NCBI GenBank assembly: GCA_965230415.1
Contig: CBDDKZ010000005.1
Span: forward strand, 4,712,001-4,776,000
Reading direction: 5' to 3'
From: CBDDKZ01 sp965230415
GTDB taxonomy: Bacteria > Bacteroidota > Bacteroidia > Cytophagales > JAAEPT01
Length of the DNA stretch: 64,000 bases
Part shown: positions 16,776-25,849 of the stretch, one piece after another
How positions within the stretch are numbered: the first letter of the stretch is position 1
Layout: each line of letters opens with the position of its first letter
Position numbers and translations under genes: made by a program
The notes under the pieces: model-generated
The model's database searches: none
Told to the model about the DNA's origin: nothing
Seen by the model: the letters and a program-made list of their open reading frames with translations, nothing else

Positions 16776-18434
16776 TTAGTTTTCAGCCAGGTACTCATGC
16801 ACAAATTTAATGGCCATGGAACCTTCACCTACGGCAGAAGCAACACGGTTCATGGCTCCCGCACGTACGTCTCCTGCGGCGAATATACCGGGGCTGCAAG
16901 TCTCTAATAGAAATGGTTCTCTCCTCAGTTTCCATATTTTTTGGAAGTTCTCATGTCTTGAAAGGCCATTTCCTGTTTCCAAAAATCCCTTAGTGTCTTT
17001 TATCAGGTCAATATTAAGCCATTCCGTTTTTGGTCTGGCGCCAATAAAAATAAACAGGGCTGCTGCCTTGGCCTTTTTGGTGTCGTTTGTCTTTATTTTT
17101 TTTAGCGTGACTTCTTCCAAACGATCATCTCCCTGCACTTCAATTATTTCGGTTTCGGCAAGCAGTTCGATATTCGCAGTGACTTTAATTTGATCGATCA
17201 GGTATTGCGACATGGAAGCGCTGAGATCGGGCTTTCTTATGACAATAAAAACCTTAGCGGCAAATTTTGACAGGTACATGGCTGCCTGTCCGGCCGAATT
17301 ACCACCCCCTACGATATAGACGTGCTGGCCGGTAACGGCATGAGCTTCTGTCGTGGCTGCTCCGTAATAAATTCCTGCTCCGGTGAAGTCATCAATACCC
17401 TTTGCCGGGTGCTTTCTGTAATCGACTCCCGTAGTGACAATTACACTCTTGGCATTGATAATATTGCCATCTGCCAGTTCCAGTTTTTTGTAGTTATCCT
17501 GAAATTTAATGTCTACTACTTGCTGAGGTGAGAGAAATTCGATACCAAACCTCGATGCTTGTGAAATTGCTCTTCGCGAAAGTTCCGCTCCGCTAAGCCC
17601 TTTTGGGAATCCCAAATAATTTTCAATCCTGGAGCTAGTTCCTGCTTGTCCGCCAGGGGCGCGCTTTTCAATGAGAACCGTACTCAAGCCTTCAGATCCA
17701 CCATACACTGCTGCGGCCAAGCCCGCCGGACCGGCACCTATTATCGCAACATCGTACATCGTTTGTGAGGCCGTAGTTTTCATACCTGATTTGTCGCCAA
17801 CCTCCTGTAATGTAGGATTCTCAATAAAACTGCCATCTTCGAAAAAAACGGTAGGTAGGTTCTTAGCTTCCAGCTTATTAATCGCCAGTAACTCTCGGGC
17901 CATTTCGTTTGTTTCGATATCTAGCCATTGATAGGGGATGAGATTACCCGATAGGAAATCTTTAATCTCATGTGACTTTGGCGACCACTGGTAACCGACA
18001 ATTTTAATCCCCTGAAATTCCGGCTTGTAGGTGGCTTGCCATTCATCCAGTTGGTCATTGATTACCGGATAAAGCTTTTCTTCGGGAGGATCCCAGGGCT
18101 TCATAAGGTAATAATCCAATTGCACATCGTTAATTGCTTTAATAGCGGCGTCCGTATCCGAATAGGCCGTAAGCAGCACTCTTTTGGCTTCCGGGTAATA
18201 TGTTTTAGCTTTTTCCAGAAACTCAACCCCCAACATTTCCGGCATTCGTTGATCAGACAAAAAGAGGGCAACAACTTCTCCTTTGTTTTTTAGTTCTATT
18301 AGTGCCTCCAGAGCCTCGTTGGCAGAGGACGTTGATAAGATCTTGTATTCTTTGCGATAAACCGACCTCATGTCGCGTGTTACCGCTTTTAACACCGCCG
18401 GATCGTCATCTATAAGGAAAATAATAGGTTTCAT
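16776..18434 (-). CDS. Fused receiver / thioredoxin-like / FAD-dependent oxidoreductase lacking redox cysteines
   Basis: 552 aa. Receiver domain at about 1-130 with phosphoacceptor Asp61 (LFLSDQRMP). A glutaredoxin-like module at about 140-215 has SPKSH where CPxC would be. From about 225 there is a thioredoxin-reductase-type flavoprotein: FAD motif GAGPAGLAAA, GGQAGTSSRIENY, second dinucleotide motif GGGNSAGQAA and C-terminal GIFAAGDVR. The usual CxxC is replaced by GAATTEA, and the only Cys in the whole protein is in LLETCSPG. It therefore cannot act as a dithiol reductase. It is 2 bp downstream of its kinase; phosphorylation probably controls flavoprotein activity. Cytosolic. Confidence 0.85.
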   Translation of the reverse strand: MKPIIFLIDDDPAVLKAVTRDMRSVYRKEYKILSTSSANEALEALIELKNKGEVVALFLSDQRMPEMLGVEFLEKAKTYYPEAKRVLLTAYSDTDAAIKAINDVQLDYYLMKPWDPPEEKLYPVINDQLDEWQATYKPEFQGIKIVGYQWSPKSHEIKDFLSGNLIPYQWLDIETNEMARELLAINKLEAKNLPTVFFEDGSFIENPTLQEVGDKSGMKTTASQTMYDVAIIGAGPAGLAAAVYGGSEGLSTVLIEKRAPGGQAGTSSRIENYLGFPKGLSGAELSRRAISQASRFGIEFLSPQQVVDIKFQDNYKKLELADGNIINAKSVIVTTGVDYRKHPAKGIDDFTGAGIYYGAATTEAHAVTGQHVYIVGGGNSAGQAAMYLSKFAAKVFIVIRKPDLSASMSQYLIDQIKVTANIELLAETEIIEVQGDDRLEEVTLKKIKTNDTKKAKAAALFIFIGARPKTEWLNIDLIKDTKGFLETGNGLSRHENFQKIWKLRREPFLLETCSPGIFAAGDVRAGAMNRVASAVGEGSMAIKFVHEYLAEN

Positions 18435-18436
18435 AG

Positions 18437-19831
18437 TTAGGAGTTAATAGGAAAACATACTTTAAATTTAGTACTTCCGGGTTCTGAATCAACATTTATG
18501 GAGCCATTATGTTGTTGTGTAATGATTTGATGCACGACTTCGAGGCCGAGTCCGGTGCCTTTCCCAATTTCTTTGGTTGTAAAAAAGGGATCGAAAATTT
18601 TGTTTTTGATAGCATCGGGTATACCGGAACCTGAATCTTCGATATCTACATTGATAAAGTCACCATCGCGTTTTGTAGTTATTGTAAGCTGTTTATTTTC
18701 AGACTTTTCCATGGCATCTATGGCATTGTCTATCAGGTTTGTCCATACCTGATTCATAGCACTTACAAGTATGTTGGGCTGAGGAAGGTCCTGGTCAAAA
18801 TTTCGAATGATAGTAATGTTACTCTTTTTTATTTTATGGTTGAGCATCGTTAAGGTGTTTTCCAGGCCGATTTGAATATCAGCAGGTTTCTTGTCCGGAG
18901 CCTGATCCATATGTGTATAGCTTTTTATGGAAGACACAAGCTCGTTTATTCTTTTCGACGCTTCTTCTATTTCAGATACCAGACGGTCCGTGGTCAGTGC
19001 CTGATTCAACCAATGCACCAAAGCTCCCAGTTCTTCCTCTTTCATCAATTCAGCGATATGATCAAGGTCGTCTTCCGTAAAATCAAATGCTGCCAGGTTT
19101 TCTGCAATGGTGTCTGCTTCCGAGACGTTAATGGTTTCAAGCCAGTCCAATAATTCATCTTCGCGTGCCGATTTCTCCATCATAGAAAAATGTTGTATTC
19201 CGGCATCAATTTTTCTGAAAAGCAAACCGTTGACTTCATCTATTACCTCATCCGACATATTTACTTTAAGCACCGCTTTAAATCTATCAGGGAGCGTTCT
19301 AAGATGCTTGTTCAATGATTGAGCACTTCGTACTACTGCCGATGAAGGGTTGTTGAGCTCATGTGCCAGGCCGGCCGAAAGCTTACCCAGAGCCATCATT
19401 TTTTCGTTTTGTTGTTCCGAACGGGTGAAATTTCTGATCCTGCTGCTCATTATCTGAACAAGAGCAGTGGTCAGTTCGTCACAATGCGTTTTCATATAGT
19501 TGAAATGAGAGGCTTCTAATGATAAAACCCTGCTGGACTCTGTGGCTTCGCCATAACCAATAGCTTCTTTCGCCCGACTATAAGGTAGCAGACCTGTGAC
19601 GTTTAATGCGCCAAAATCACCCACTACACGGTAGTTTCCTCCCTGCTCAAATTTTAGCATAAAATGACCTTCCAATATGATGAGCAATTTGTCCATCGGA
19701 GACCCTTTTTTGAAGAGGTATTCTCCCTGTTTTATCGTAGAAATTGTTCCGTTATCCAGTATCCACTGTAACTGATCTGTTGGTACTTGCTTGAATTCGG
19801 AAATTTGTTTTAATATTTCAAGTTCATTCAT
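18437..19831 (-). CDS. Cyclic-nucleotide-binding-domain histidine kinase
   Basis: 464 aa, no membrane helices. N-terminal cNMP-binding-type domain (about 1-130: QGEYLFKKGSPMDKLLIILEG), then a HisKA helix with His157 in LGKLSAGLAHELNNP, a long helical insert, and a HATPase domain (N-box WTNLIDNAIDAM, G1 DIEDSGSGIP, F-box FDPFFTTK, G2 GKGTGLGLEVV). It heads the operon with the receiver-flavoprotein 2 bp downstream, forming a two-protein relay. A membrane cyclase gene lies 2 kb away (21765-22868), which could supply the nucleotide; that link is inference. Confidence 0.88.
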   Translation of the reverse strand: MNELEILKQISEFKQVPTDQLQWILDNGTISTIKQGEYLFKKGSPMDKLLIILEGHFMLKFEQGGNYRVVGDFGALNVTGLLPYSRAKEAIGYGEATESSRVLSLEASHFNYMKTHCDELTTALVQIMSSRIRNFTRSEQQNEKMMALGKLSAGLAHELNNPSSAVVRSAQSLNKHLRTLPDRFKAVLKVNMSDEVIDEVNGLLFRKIDAGIQHFSMMEKSAREDELLDWLETINVSEADTIAENLAAFDFTEDDLDHIAELMKEEELGALVHWLNQALTTDRLVSEIEEASKRINELVSSIKSYTHMDQAPDKKPADIQIGLENTLTMLNHKIKKSNITIIRNFDQDLPQPNILVSAMNQVWTNLIDNAIDAMEKSENKQLTITTKRDGDFINVDIEDSGSGIPDAIKNKIFDPFFTTKEIGKGTGLGLEVVHQIITQQHNGSINVDSEPGSTKFKVCFPINS

Positions 19832-20175
19832 CTTTGTGATTGGATATGCCTTTTACTTTTTAAAACTAAAAACATTCATAAAAACCCGTTTACTGTATAC
19901 AAATTTATTGCTGATAGCGTTCGTTAAGTTAAAAAATTAGGCCGAGAATTGAAGAGCGAGCGAGGTTTAATCGAAATTGGTCTAAAACAGGTTTGTTTAT
20001 ATTTACTAAGAAAAGCGCTTGCTCTAGCAATTTCCAGTCATGATATGGGTATTTCTTGGGTAGCGTATATAGGTAATTCTCATAATTGTTATTATAAGCA
20101 AATTGAAAACAAAATAGGTGTGAAACATATCACCAATATTTTGGGTAATTATTAATACTCAAATGAATTTTAAAC
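19832..20175. other. Intergenic, about 345 bp
   Basis: Divergent promoter region between two signalling operons. A 68-codon frame with TTG start (19949-20155) has no protein-like features and is not called. Confidence 0.4.
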
Positions 20176-21336
20176 GTGGAAATAAATTATTCCAGAGAAA
20201 GTGTTTTAACATCGATTTCCAAAGAAGTGCTACTTCGTGTTGCAGAAGAGAGTCCAATGGCTCAACTGGTACTTCACCTCGAAAATCCAGATGATCTGAA
20301 AAGTTTACGGATTTTATTCGTAAACGAATCGAGCCAAAAAGCTATTGGGCTGGTTCCTGCGGAAATGATCGGGAAAACGATGTACGAAGTATTTCCTGCC
20401 GTTTTTGATCGTTATCCTATACTTGTAAATGCTTACAAGAGAGCTTTAAAAGGAGAAAAAGTGGTGCTGGGTGACTTAGAATATGGTGATGAAAATATAG
20501 AAAGTGCTATTTTTCATACCATTATACATTCATTAGGCAATAAGCACATTATGATAACCTATAATAATGTAACTGAGCAGCGCCATGCAGAACGGCGCGT
20601 TTTGGAGCTGAATGCGCAGTTGGAAAAACGTGTGGAAGAGCGCACCGCTCAGTTGGAAAAAGTGAACAAAGAGCTGCAGGAGTTCTCTTACGTAGCAGCA
20701 CATGACTTAAAAGCTCCTGTTACCAATATTCAGGCATTCATGAACCTGCTTGACAGGAAAAAGATAAACCAGGAAAATGGAGCAATAATCTATGATAAAT
20801 TAGGTAGTGCTATTGATCGCTTACACAAAACTATATTTTCACTCAATGATGTTATTGCTTTAAAGAGTAAACTGAACGACACCAAAGAAACTATACAGTT
20901 TGAAAGAATATTTAATGAAGTAAAAGAGAGTCTTCCGGAAGACCTGGAGGAAGGCGTTATCGATCTGACAGTCAATTTTCAGGAATGTCCAACAATTCAT
21001 TATGCACCGCTCCATTTGATGAGTATCATGCAAAACTTATTTACCAATGCTATCAAATACAAATCACCTGACAGATTGCTTAAAATTGATTTAAGCACCA
21101 CTAAAAGCGGACAGGCTACATGCTTAACAATAAAAGATAATGGTCTAGGCTTTGATTCTGATCGATTTGGTAATAAAATATATGGCTTGTTTACCCGATT
21201 ACATGATCATGTGGAAGGACAAGGAGTTGGCATGTACATTATTAATTCGATTGTAGGATCGAATGGTGGTAAGATTGAAGCGCTAAGTTCCCCGGATAAT
21301 GGGGCACAATTTAAAATTTTTCTGAATAATGGATAG
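20176..21336 (+). CDS. PAS-domain sensor histidine kinase (soluble)
   Basis: 386 aa from GTG 20176; an in-frame stop (20164-20166) excludes an earlier start. A PAS-type domain occupies about 15-135 (AQLVLHLENPDD ... FVNESSQKAIGL). A coiled coil (LNAQLEKRVEERTAQLEKVNKEL) leads to the phosphoacceptor motif FSYVAAHDLKAPVTNIQ and a HATPase domain (NLFTNAIKYKSP, DNGLGFD, GQGVGMYI). The type is common in phytochrome-like and PAS kinases. It overlaps its CheY-like partner by 8 bp. Confidence 0.88.
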   Translation: MEINYSRESVLTSISKEVLLRVAEESPMAQLVLHLENPDDLKSLRILFVNESSQKAIGLVPAEMIGKTMYEVFPAVFDRYPILVNAYKRALKGEKVVLGDLEYGDENIESAIFHTIIHSLGNKHIMITYNNVTEQRHAERRVLELNAQLEKRVEERTAQLEKVNKELQEFSYVAAHDLKAPVTNIQAFMNLLDRKKINQENGAIIYDKLGSAIDRLHKTIFSLNDVIALKSKLNDTKETIQFERIFNEVKESLPEDLEEGVIDLTVNFQECPTIHYAPLHLMSIMQNLFTNAIKYKSPDRLLKIDLSTTKSGQATCLTIKDNGLGFDSDRFGNKIYGLFTRLHDHVEGQGVGMYIINSIVGSNGGKIEALSSPDNGAQFKIFLNNG

Positions 21337-21748
21337 TAAACTCAAAGTACTCCTGGTAGATGACGACGATGGTACTAACTACCTTTCTAAAATGGTATTG
21401 AATCAAGTACAAATAAACAATGTGGATGCCGTTCGAAATGGAAGAGAGGCCTGCTCGTACCTGTCAAAAGTATGTCCTGATCTTATTTTTTTGGATGTGA
21501 ATATGAATGTCATGAACGGATGGGAATTTCTGGAAGAAAAGGTTGGTAATAAACTATGTGCACGTTCAAAAGTTATTATGCTCTCTTCGTCGGCACTTGA
21601 AGAAGACAAGATACGTGCCGGCCGCTTTAATTGCGTGATTGACTATATTGAAAAACCATTGACTGTTGAAAAGGCCCGCGCTGTTTTTAAACAATTTGTG
21701 GAAATTAGCAATGTTAAAGGCGTCGTTAATGAGAAAAAGAGAAGCTGA
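21329..21748 (+). CDS. Single-domain (CheY-like) response regulator
   Basis: 139 aa consisting of a receiver domain only: acidic pocket DDDD at 11-14, phosphoacceptor Asp56 in LIFLDVNMNVMNGWEF, Ser in MLSSSA and Lys in EKPL. With no output domain it likely acts by protein contact. It overlaps the PAS kinase gene by 8 bp, and is the clear partner. Confidence 0.9.
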   Translation: MDSKLKVLLVDDDDGTNYLSKMVLNQVQINNVDAVRNGREACSYLSKVCPDLIFLDVNMNVMNGWEFLEEKVGNKLCARSKVIMLSSSALEEDKIRAGRFNCVIDYIEKPLTVEKARAVFKQFVEISNVKGVVNEKKRS

Positions 21749-21764
21749 ATTTGCACACTTTCTT

Positions 21765-22868
21765 TTAACTCATTTCAACCGCTTGTAACTCCATGTCCTG
21801 AGCTTTTCCCCTCAAAGTAAACGCACCCAGAGCCTTGGTTTGATAGGGTAGTGGGTGTTCTACAAGATCCATCGTAGTTTGAGAGATAATAAGATCCTGT
21901 TTAAACTGATTACAATATTCCTGTATACGTGCCGCAGTGTTGAGTACATCACCGGAGAAGATGATTTCCTTTTTTATGACACCCACTTCGCCCGCCATCA
22001 CAGATCCATAATGAACGCCTGCTTTGAACTCCGGGAACACCCCAAACTGTTTGGCATAGATGTCACGCTTTTTTTCTAAAATAGATCGTACTTCCATGAA
22101 ACAATGAATAAATTGCCCTCTCTTCACCATTTTATTGATAGGCCAGGTAAGCACAATTTCATCTCCAACATATTGGTATATTTCACCCTTGTGATTTAAA
22201 ACGGCCGGTGTTATATCAGTAAAAAGTTTACGTAACAGATCGAAGTATTTTTCGTTTCCAATTTTCTCGGCAATAGCAGTAGAGGAACGCATGTCCATAA
22301 ACATAAACAAGCGATTTTCTCTATTTGCCCGGTGGTATTTTCCCATTACGAATTTAATAAATGTTTCCGGGCCGTATTTATCGATCACCTGGAGTAGAAA
22401 TAAGGTGAGGAATGTCACTTTACCCCATAGTAGATAATAAGCAATGATCAGGTGAGGAGATATGGTCTGAAAACCTATGGTCTTTATTTCATGCCAGTTT
22501 GGGAAGTGGCCAACCAACTGATAGGTAGCATAGAGAATTGTCATGGCAACGATAAAGCAAAAAAGTAATAAGTAAGTCAATTCAGTCACGAACATAGCAA
22601 AGCCGAAGGACCGTGTTCTGAATAATCGACGGTTTATATAAAGTAACATAGAACCTCCTATGGTGCCAGCTAAAATGCCTATGCAAATATTAATTAAAAT
22701 ATTTTCGCGCAGGGAATAGAGTGGTGATGGCCCGAGGCAAAACGGTGAATTAAATATGGCATAAATAAAATAGCTTGCAAAAACATTTATGCCCGTGTAA
22801 CACATCGTAATCACCAGGACCTTCAAAATGTCCATTTTCAAATGCGGACTAATTTTCATACGCTTCAT
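21765..22868 (-). CDS. Membrane-bound class III adenylate/guanylate cyclase
   Basis: About 367 aa from ATG 22868 (MKRMKISPHLK), chosen because it leads directly into the first membrane helix; the frame allows ATG 22940. Four to five hydrophobic helices occupy the N-terminal half. The C-terminal catalytic domain carries the metal-binding Asp residues in FMFMDMRSSTAIAEK and EIYQYVGDEIVLTW, then GSVMAGEVG and FSGDVLNTAARIQ. It would make cAMP or cGMP at the inner membrane. Near the cNMP-binding kinase (18437), suggesting shared signalling, but not in an operon. Confidence 0.85.
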   Translation of the reverse strand: MKRMKISPHLKMDILKVLVITMCYTGINVFASYFIYAIFNSPFCLGPSPLYSLRENILINICIGILAGTIGGSMLLYINRRLFRTRSFGFAMFVTELTYLLLFCFIVAMTILYATYQLVGHFPNWHEIKTIGFQTISPHLIIAYYLLWGKVTFLTLFLLQVIDKYGPETFIKFVMGKYHRANRENRLFMFMDMRSSTAIAEKIGNEKYFDLLRKLFTDITPAVLNHKGEIYQYVGDEIVLTWPINKMVKRGQFIHCFMEVRSILEKKRDIYAKQFGVFPEFKAGVHYGSVMAGEVGVIKKEIIFSGDVLNTAARIQEYCNQFKQDLIISQTTMDLVEHPLPYQTKALGAFTLRGKAQDMELQAVEMS

Positions 22869-22940
22869 TCCTATTATTCGATCCAATATAATTCTATTGG
22901 GAAGAAATGACAAATGAGTGGTAGGAGTACCGTAGAACAT

Positions 22941-23359
22941 GCCCCAACTAAAAAAACGCTAGTTTTATAGTCAGGAAAGCAACCATTTTATCCGAAATAC
23001 ATTCATAAGTAATATGATTAATCGATCCTTTATAAAGTTAAAATCACGCTTAATAACTCGGTACTAAGCGTGTAATGAACATTTTCTAGTAGATTCCGGC
23101 ATTTGGAAACTCTGTGCCAATAATTTCTATTTGGATCGTTCCTTTATTGATAAAGTAACTGTTTTATTTAATAGTTTTGCAGGTAACACACCATCTTTGC
23201 TGCTTAGAACTCAATTCTGTTTTTTAGAGATAACAACTAATTCGTTTGCATTAAACACTGTCCTTACATTGCGCTAACAGCATTCATAGATTGTATTCGG
23301 ATCTTGCTATTCCTTACTGTACTTCTGCCTTGCATATTGCATAGACAGGCGTTCTTAAC
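22941..23359. other. Intergenic, about 420 bp
   Basis: Divergent promoter region between the cyclase and the broken TonB-dependent receptor. No ORF or strong structure recognised. Confidence 0.4.
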
Positions 23360-25776
23360 ATGGAGAAAATCATGAAAAATGATCCCTTAGTTTCTATAAA
23401 ACAATCGGCTGTTCGGCGGACGAGTCTTTTTTTGTTCCTTTTTTTTTCGTTTGTATCAAACCTGTTTGCCCAACAGACCATTATTGTGAAAGGTCGCTTA
23501 CTTTCCGGTGAAGACCATGAAGCACTACCATTTGCTACAGTGCTTTTGCAGGCCACTTCTTCCGATTCGATTATGAAAAGTTCACTGAGCGAGCTGGATG
23601 GTACATTTTTTTTTAGTACTACTGCTGACAATTTTTACGTCTCCGTCATGATGGTAGGCTTTGATACCCTGATTATCAAAAACCTCAAAACGTCCGGATC
23701 AATCATTGATTTAAAAGATCTTTTGCTTTATCCCTCCACTAATGAGCTCAATGCCGTTATATTGGATATTGAACAATCACAAACTACCTTTAAACTGGAT
23801 AAAAGGGTTTTTCATGTGGGTGAAGATCTGAGTAACACAGGAGCTGGTGCCTTCGAAGTGCTCAACAATGTGCCCTCCGTCAATGTAAGTATTGAAGGTG
23901 AAATCAGCCTCCGGGGTCGTCAGGGTATAAAAATACTCATCAATGGAAAGCCTTCGGTGCTGGCCAGTGAAGAAGGGCAGGCACTGGGGGCAATTACAGC
24001 CGATATGATTGAACGTATTGAAGTGATCACCAACCCCTCAGCCAAGTACGATGCGGAAGGCTCTTCCGGGATTATCAACATTGTGCTGAAAAAGAAGATA
24101 AAAAGAGAAGTAACGGTTCGGTTTCAGTCAATACCGGATACCCTCATAATCACAGCCTGGGATTCAGTATAAACAGGCGCACTGATAAGTTTAATATTTT
24201 CAATCAGTTGGGCAGTGGTTACCTGTCACTTCCGGCTTATCAGAATATTGAAAACCGCAATATGTTAACAAACCAAAGTGTCAACAGTTCTGGTACCGAA
24301 TTCAGAAATGAAACCTATGTCAATCTTATTTTGGGAACCGATTATCATATCAATAAAAACCAGGTATTGACACTTTCAGGGAGCTTTGCATATGAATGGG
24401 AAGATCAGCCTTCTAAGACGACTTTTTGGCGCACCAGTAGTGGCTTACCGGAAAGCACCTGGACACGCAACGAACAAACGAAGGCAGACAATCCCAAGTA
24501 CCAATATGAATTACAATACCAACATACTGTAAAAGGAAATGAAAAACACCGTTTGCAGTGTAGTTTACAGGGTAATTTTTTTGGTAAGACACTTTCTTCT
24601 CTATTTGAACACGAGAGTTCCGATAGTACATTGATTGAAATCGACCAGCGAACTACTACCACTTTTAGCGAATCCAAACAAACGGCAACTATTGATTATC
24701 AGCGACCCCTATCAAAAAAGATTGGCATAGAAGCCGGAGGGCAATATGTTTGGCAAGCGGTTAAGAGTGAGTATAGCGTTTTTGAATTAATACAGCGTGA
24801 ATGGACAAGCAATTACAACCTTACCAACGTATTCTCCTATGAACAAGGCGTAAGCGGACTCTATGGAACAGCCGCTTACGAACACGAACGTTGGGGATTT
24901 AAAGCAGGAACGCGCGTAGAAATTACAGACCTGTCTACTTTGCTAAGCAATACAGGAGAACGTAGTAAACAATACTATGGCAACCTGTTCCCCAGTTTGC
25001 ATGCTTCCTACAAAGTAAACAGGTCAGTTTCGTTTCAGGTCGGTTACTCCAGACGTATATTACGTCCAATGTTATGGCACTTGAACCCTTTTTTCAACAT
25101 CCGCAACAATTACAGTATTCGCTAGGGTAACCCCGGCTTACAAGCGGAGTACACAGATTCCTATGAGTTCAACAGCCTATTTATACTGAATAACACGTCT
25201 TTCAATGTGAGTGTTTTTCATCATAAAACAAGTGGTGTGATTGAACGTGTTTCCTTTATCGAAGATAATATCACTACCACTATTCCCTTTAATATTGGAA
25301 GCAATCTGACAACCGGAGTCGAAGTAAACTACAAGTACGCAGTGGGGAAAAAAATCTCACTTCATGGAGACTTCTATATAAATATTTTTAGCCGCTCAGG
25401 TTCTTTTGAAGAAACTTCTTTTGATTTTTCATCGCAACGCTGGTCAGGTAAAACAACTTTGAAAGTAAAACTGCCTGCTTCATTCGACCTGGAACTTACA
25501 GGTCGCTATGTTTCCGCTTATCAAACGTTGCAGGGAAACGTTGCGGGCTATCCTTTGCTTGATGTCGGGTTACGTAAAAAAAAGTTACTTAAGGGTAAAG
25601 CCGTATTGAACCTGAGTGTGCGTGATGTTTTTGCCTCGAGAGTCCGGGAAGTGAAAGCGGAACAGAACAATTTTTACAGCTATTTCTTTCGCAGACGCGG
25701 ACGATTTATAACACTGGGTTTCAGCTACGGATTAGGCAAAGGAGATGCAATGGAATATGGGGGGAAACGGCGTTGA
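23360..25776 (+). pseudogene. TonB-dependent-receptor-like outer-membrane barrel, broken by frameshift and nonsense codon
   Basis: Three consecutive frames make one protein of about 805 aa. The first part has a signal peptide, a carboxypeptidase-regulatory-like beta domain (IIVKGRLLSGEDHEALPFATVLL) and a plug domain (ISLRGRQGIKILINGKPS, IERIEVITNPSAKYDAEG). The frame is lost near 24105-24115; minus one frame restores NGSVSVNTGYPHNHSLGF. The barrel then runs to TAG at 25123-25125, where IR-stop-GNPGLQAEYTDSYEF shows one nonsense codon in the conserved GNP-LQ-EYT motif. It ends normally as ITLGFSYGLGKG. Two independent lesions point to a real pseudogene rather than an error. Confidence 0.85.
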
Positions 25777-25849
25777 AATTGCTTGGAGTAACAAAAGATC
25801 TATAAAGCAGAAAAATCGCACCTATATCAGTATTCCTTGGTTTTATTTG

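Noticed and set aside
19949..20155. 68-codon plus frame between the two kinase operons
   Set aside because: TTG start, no signal, domain or motif, and no supporting context.
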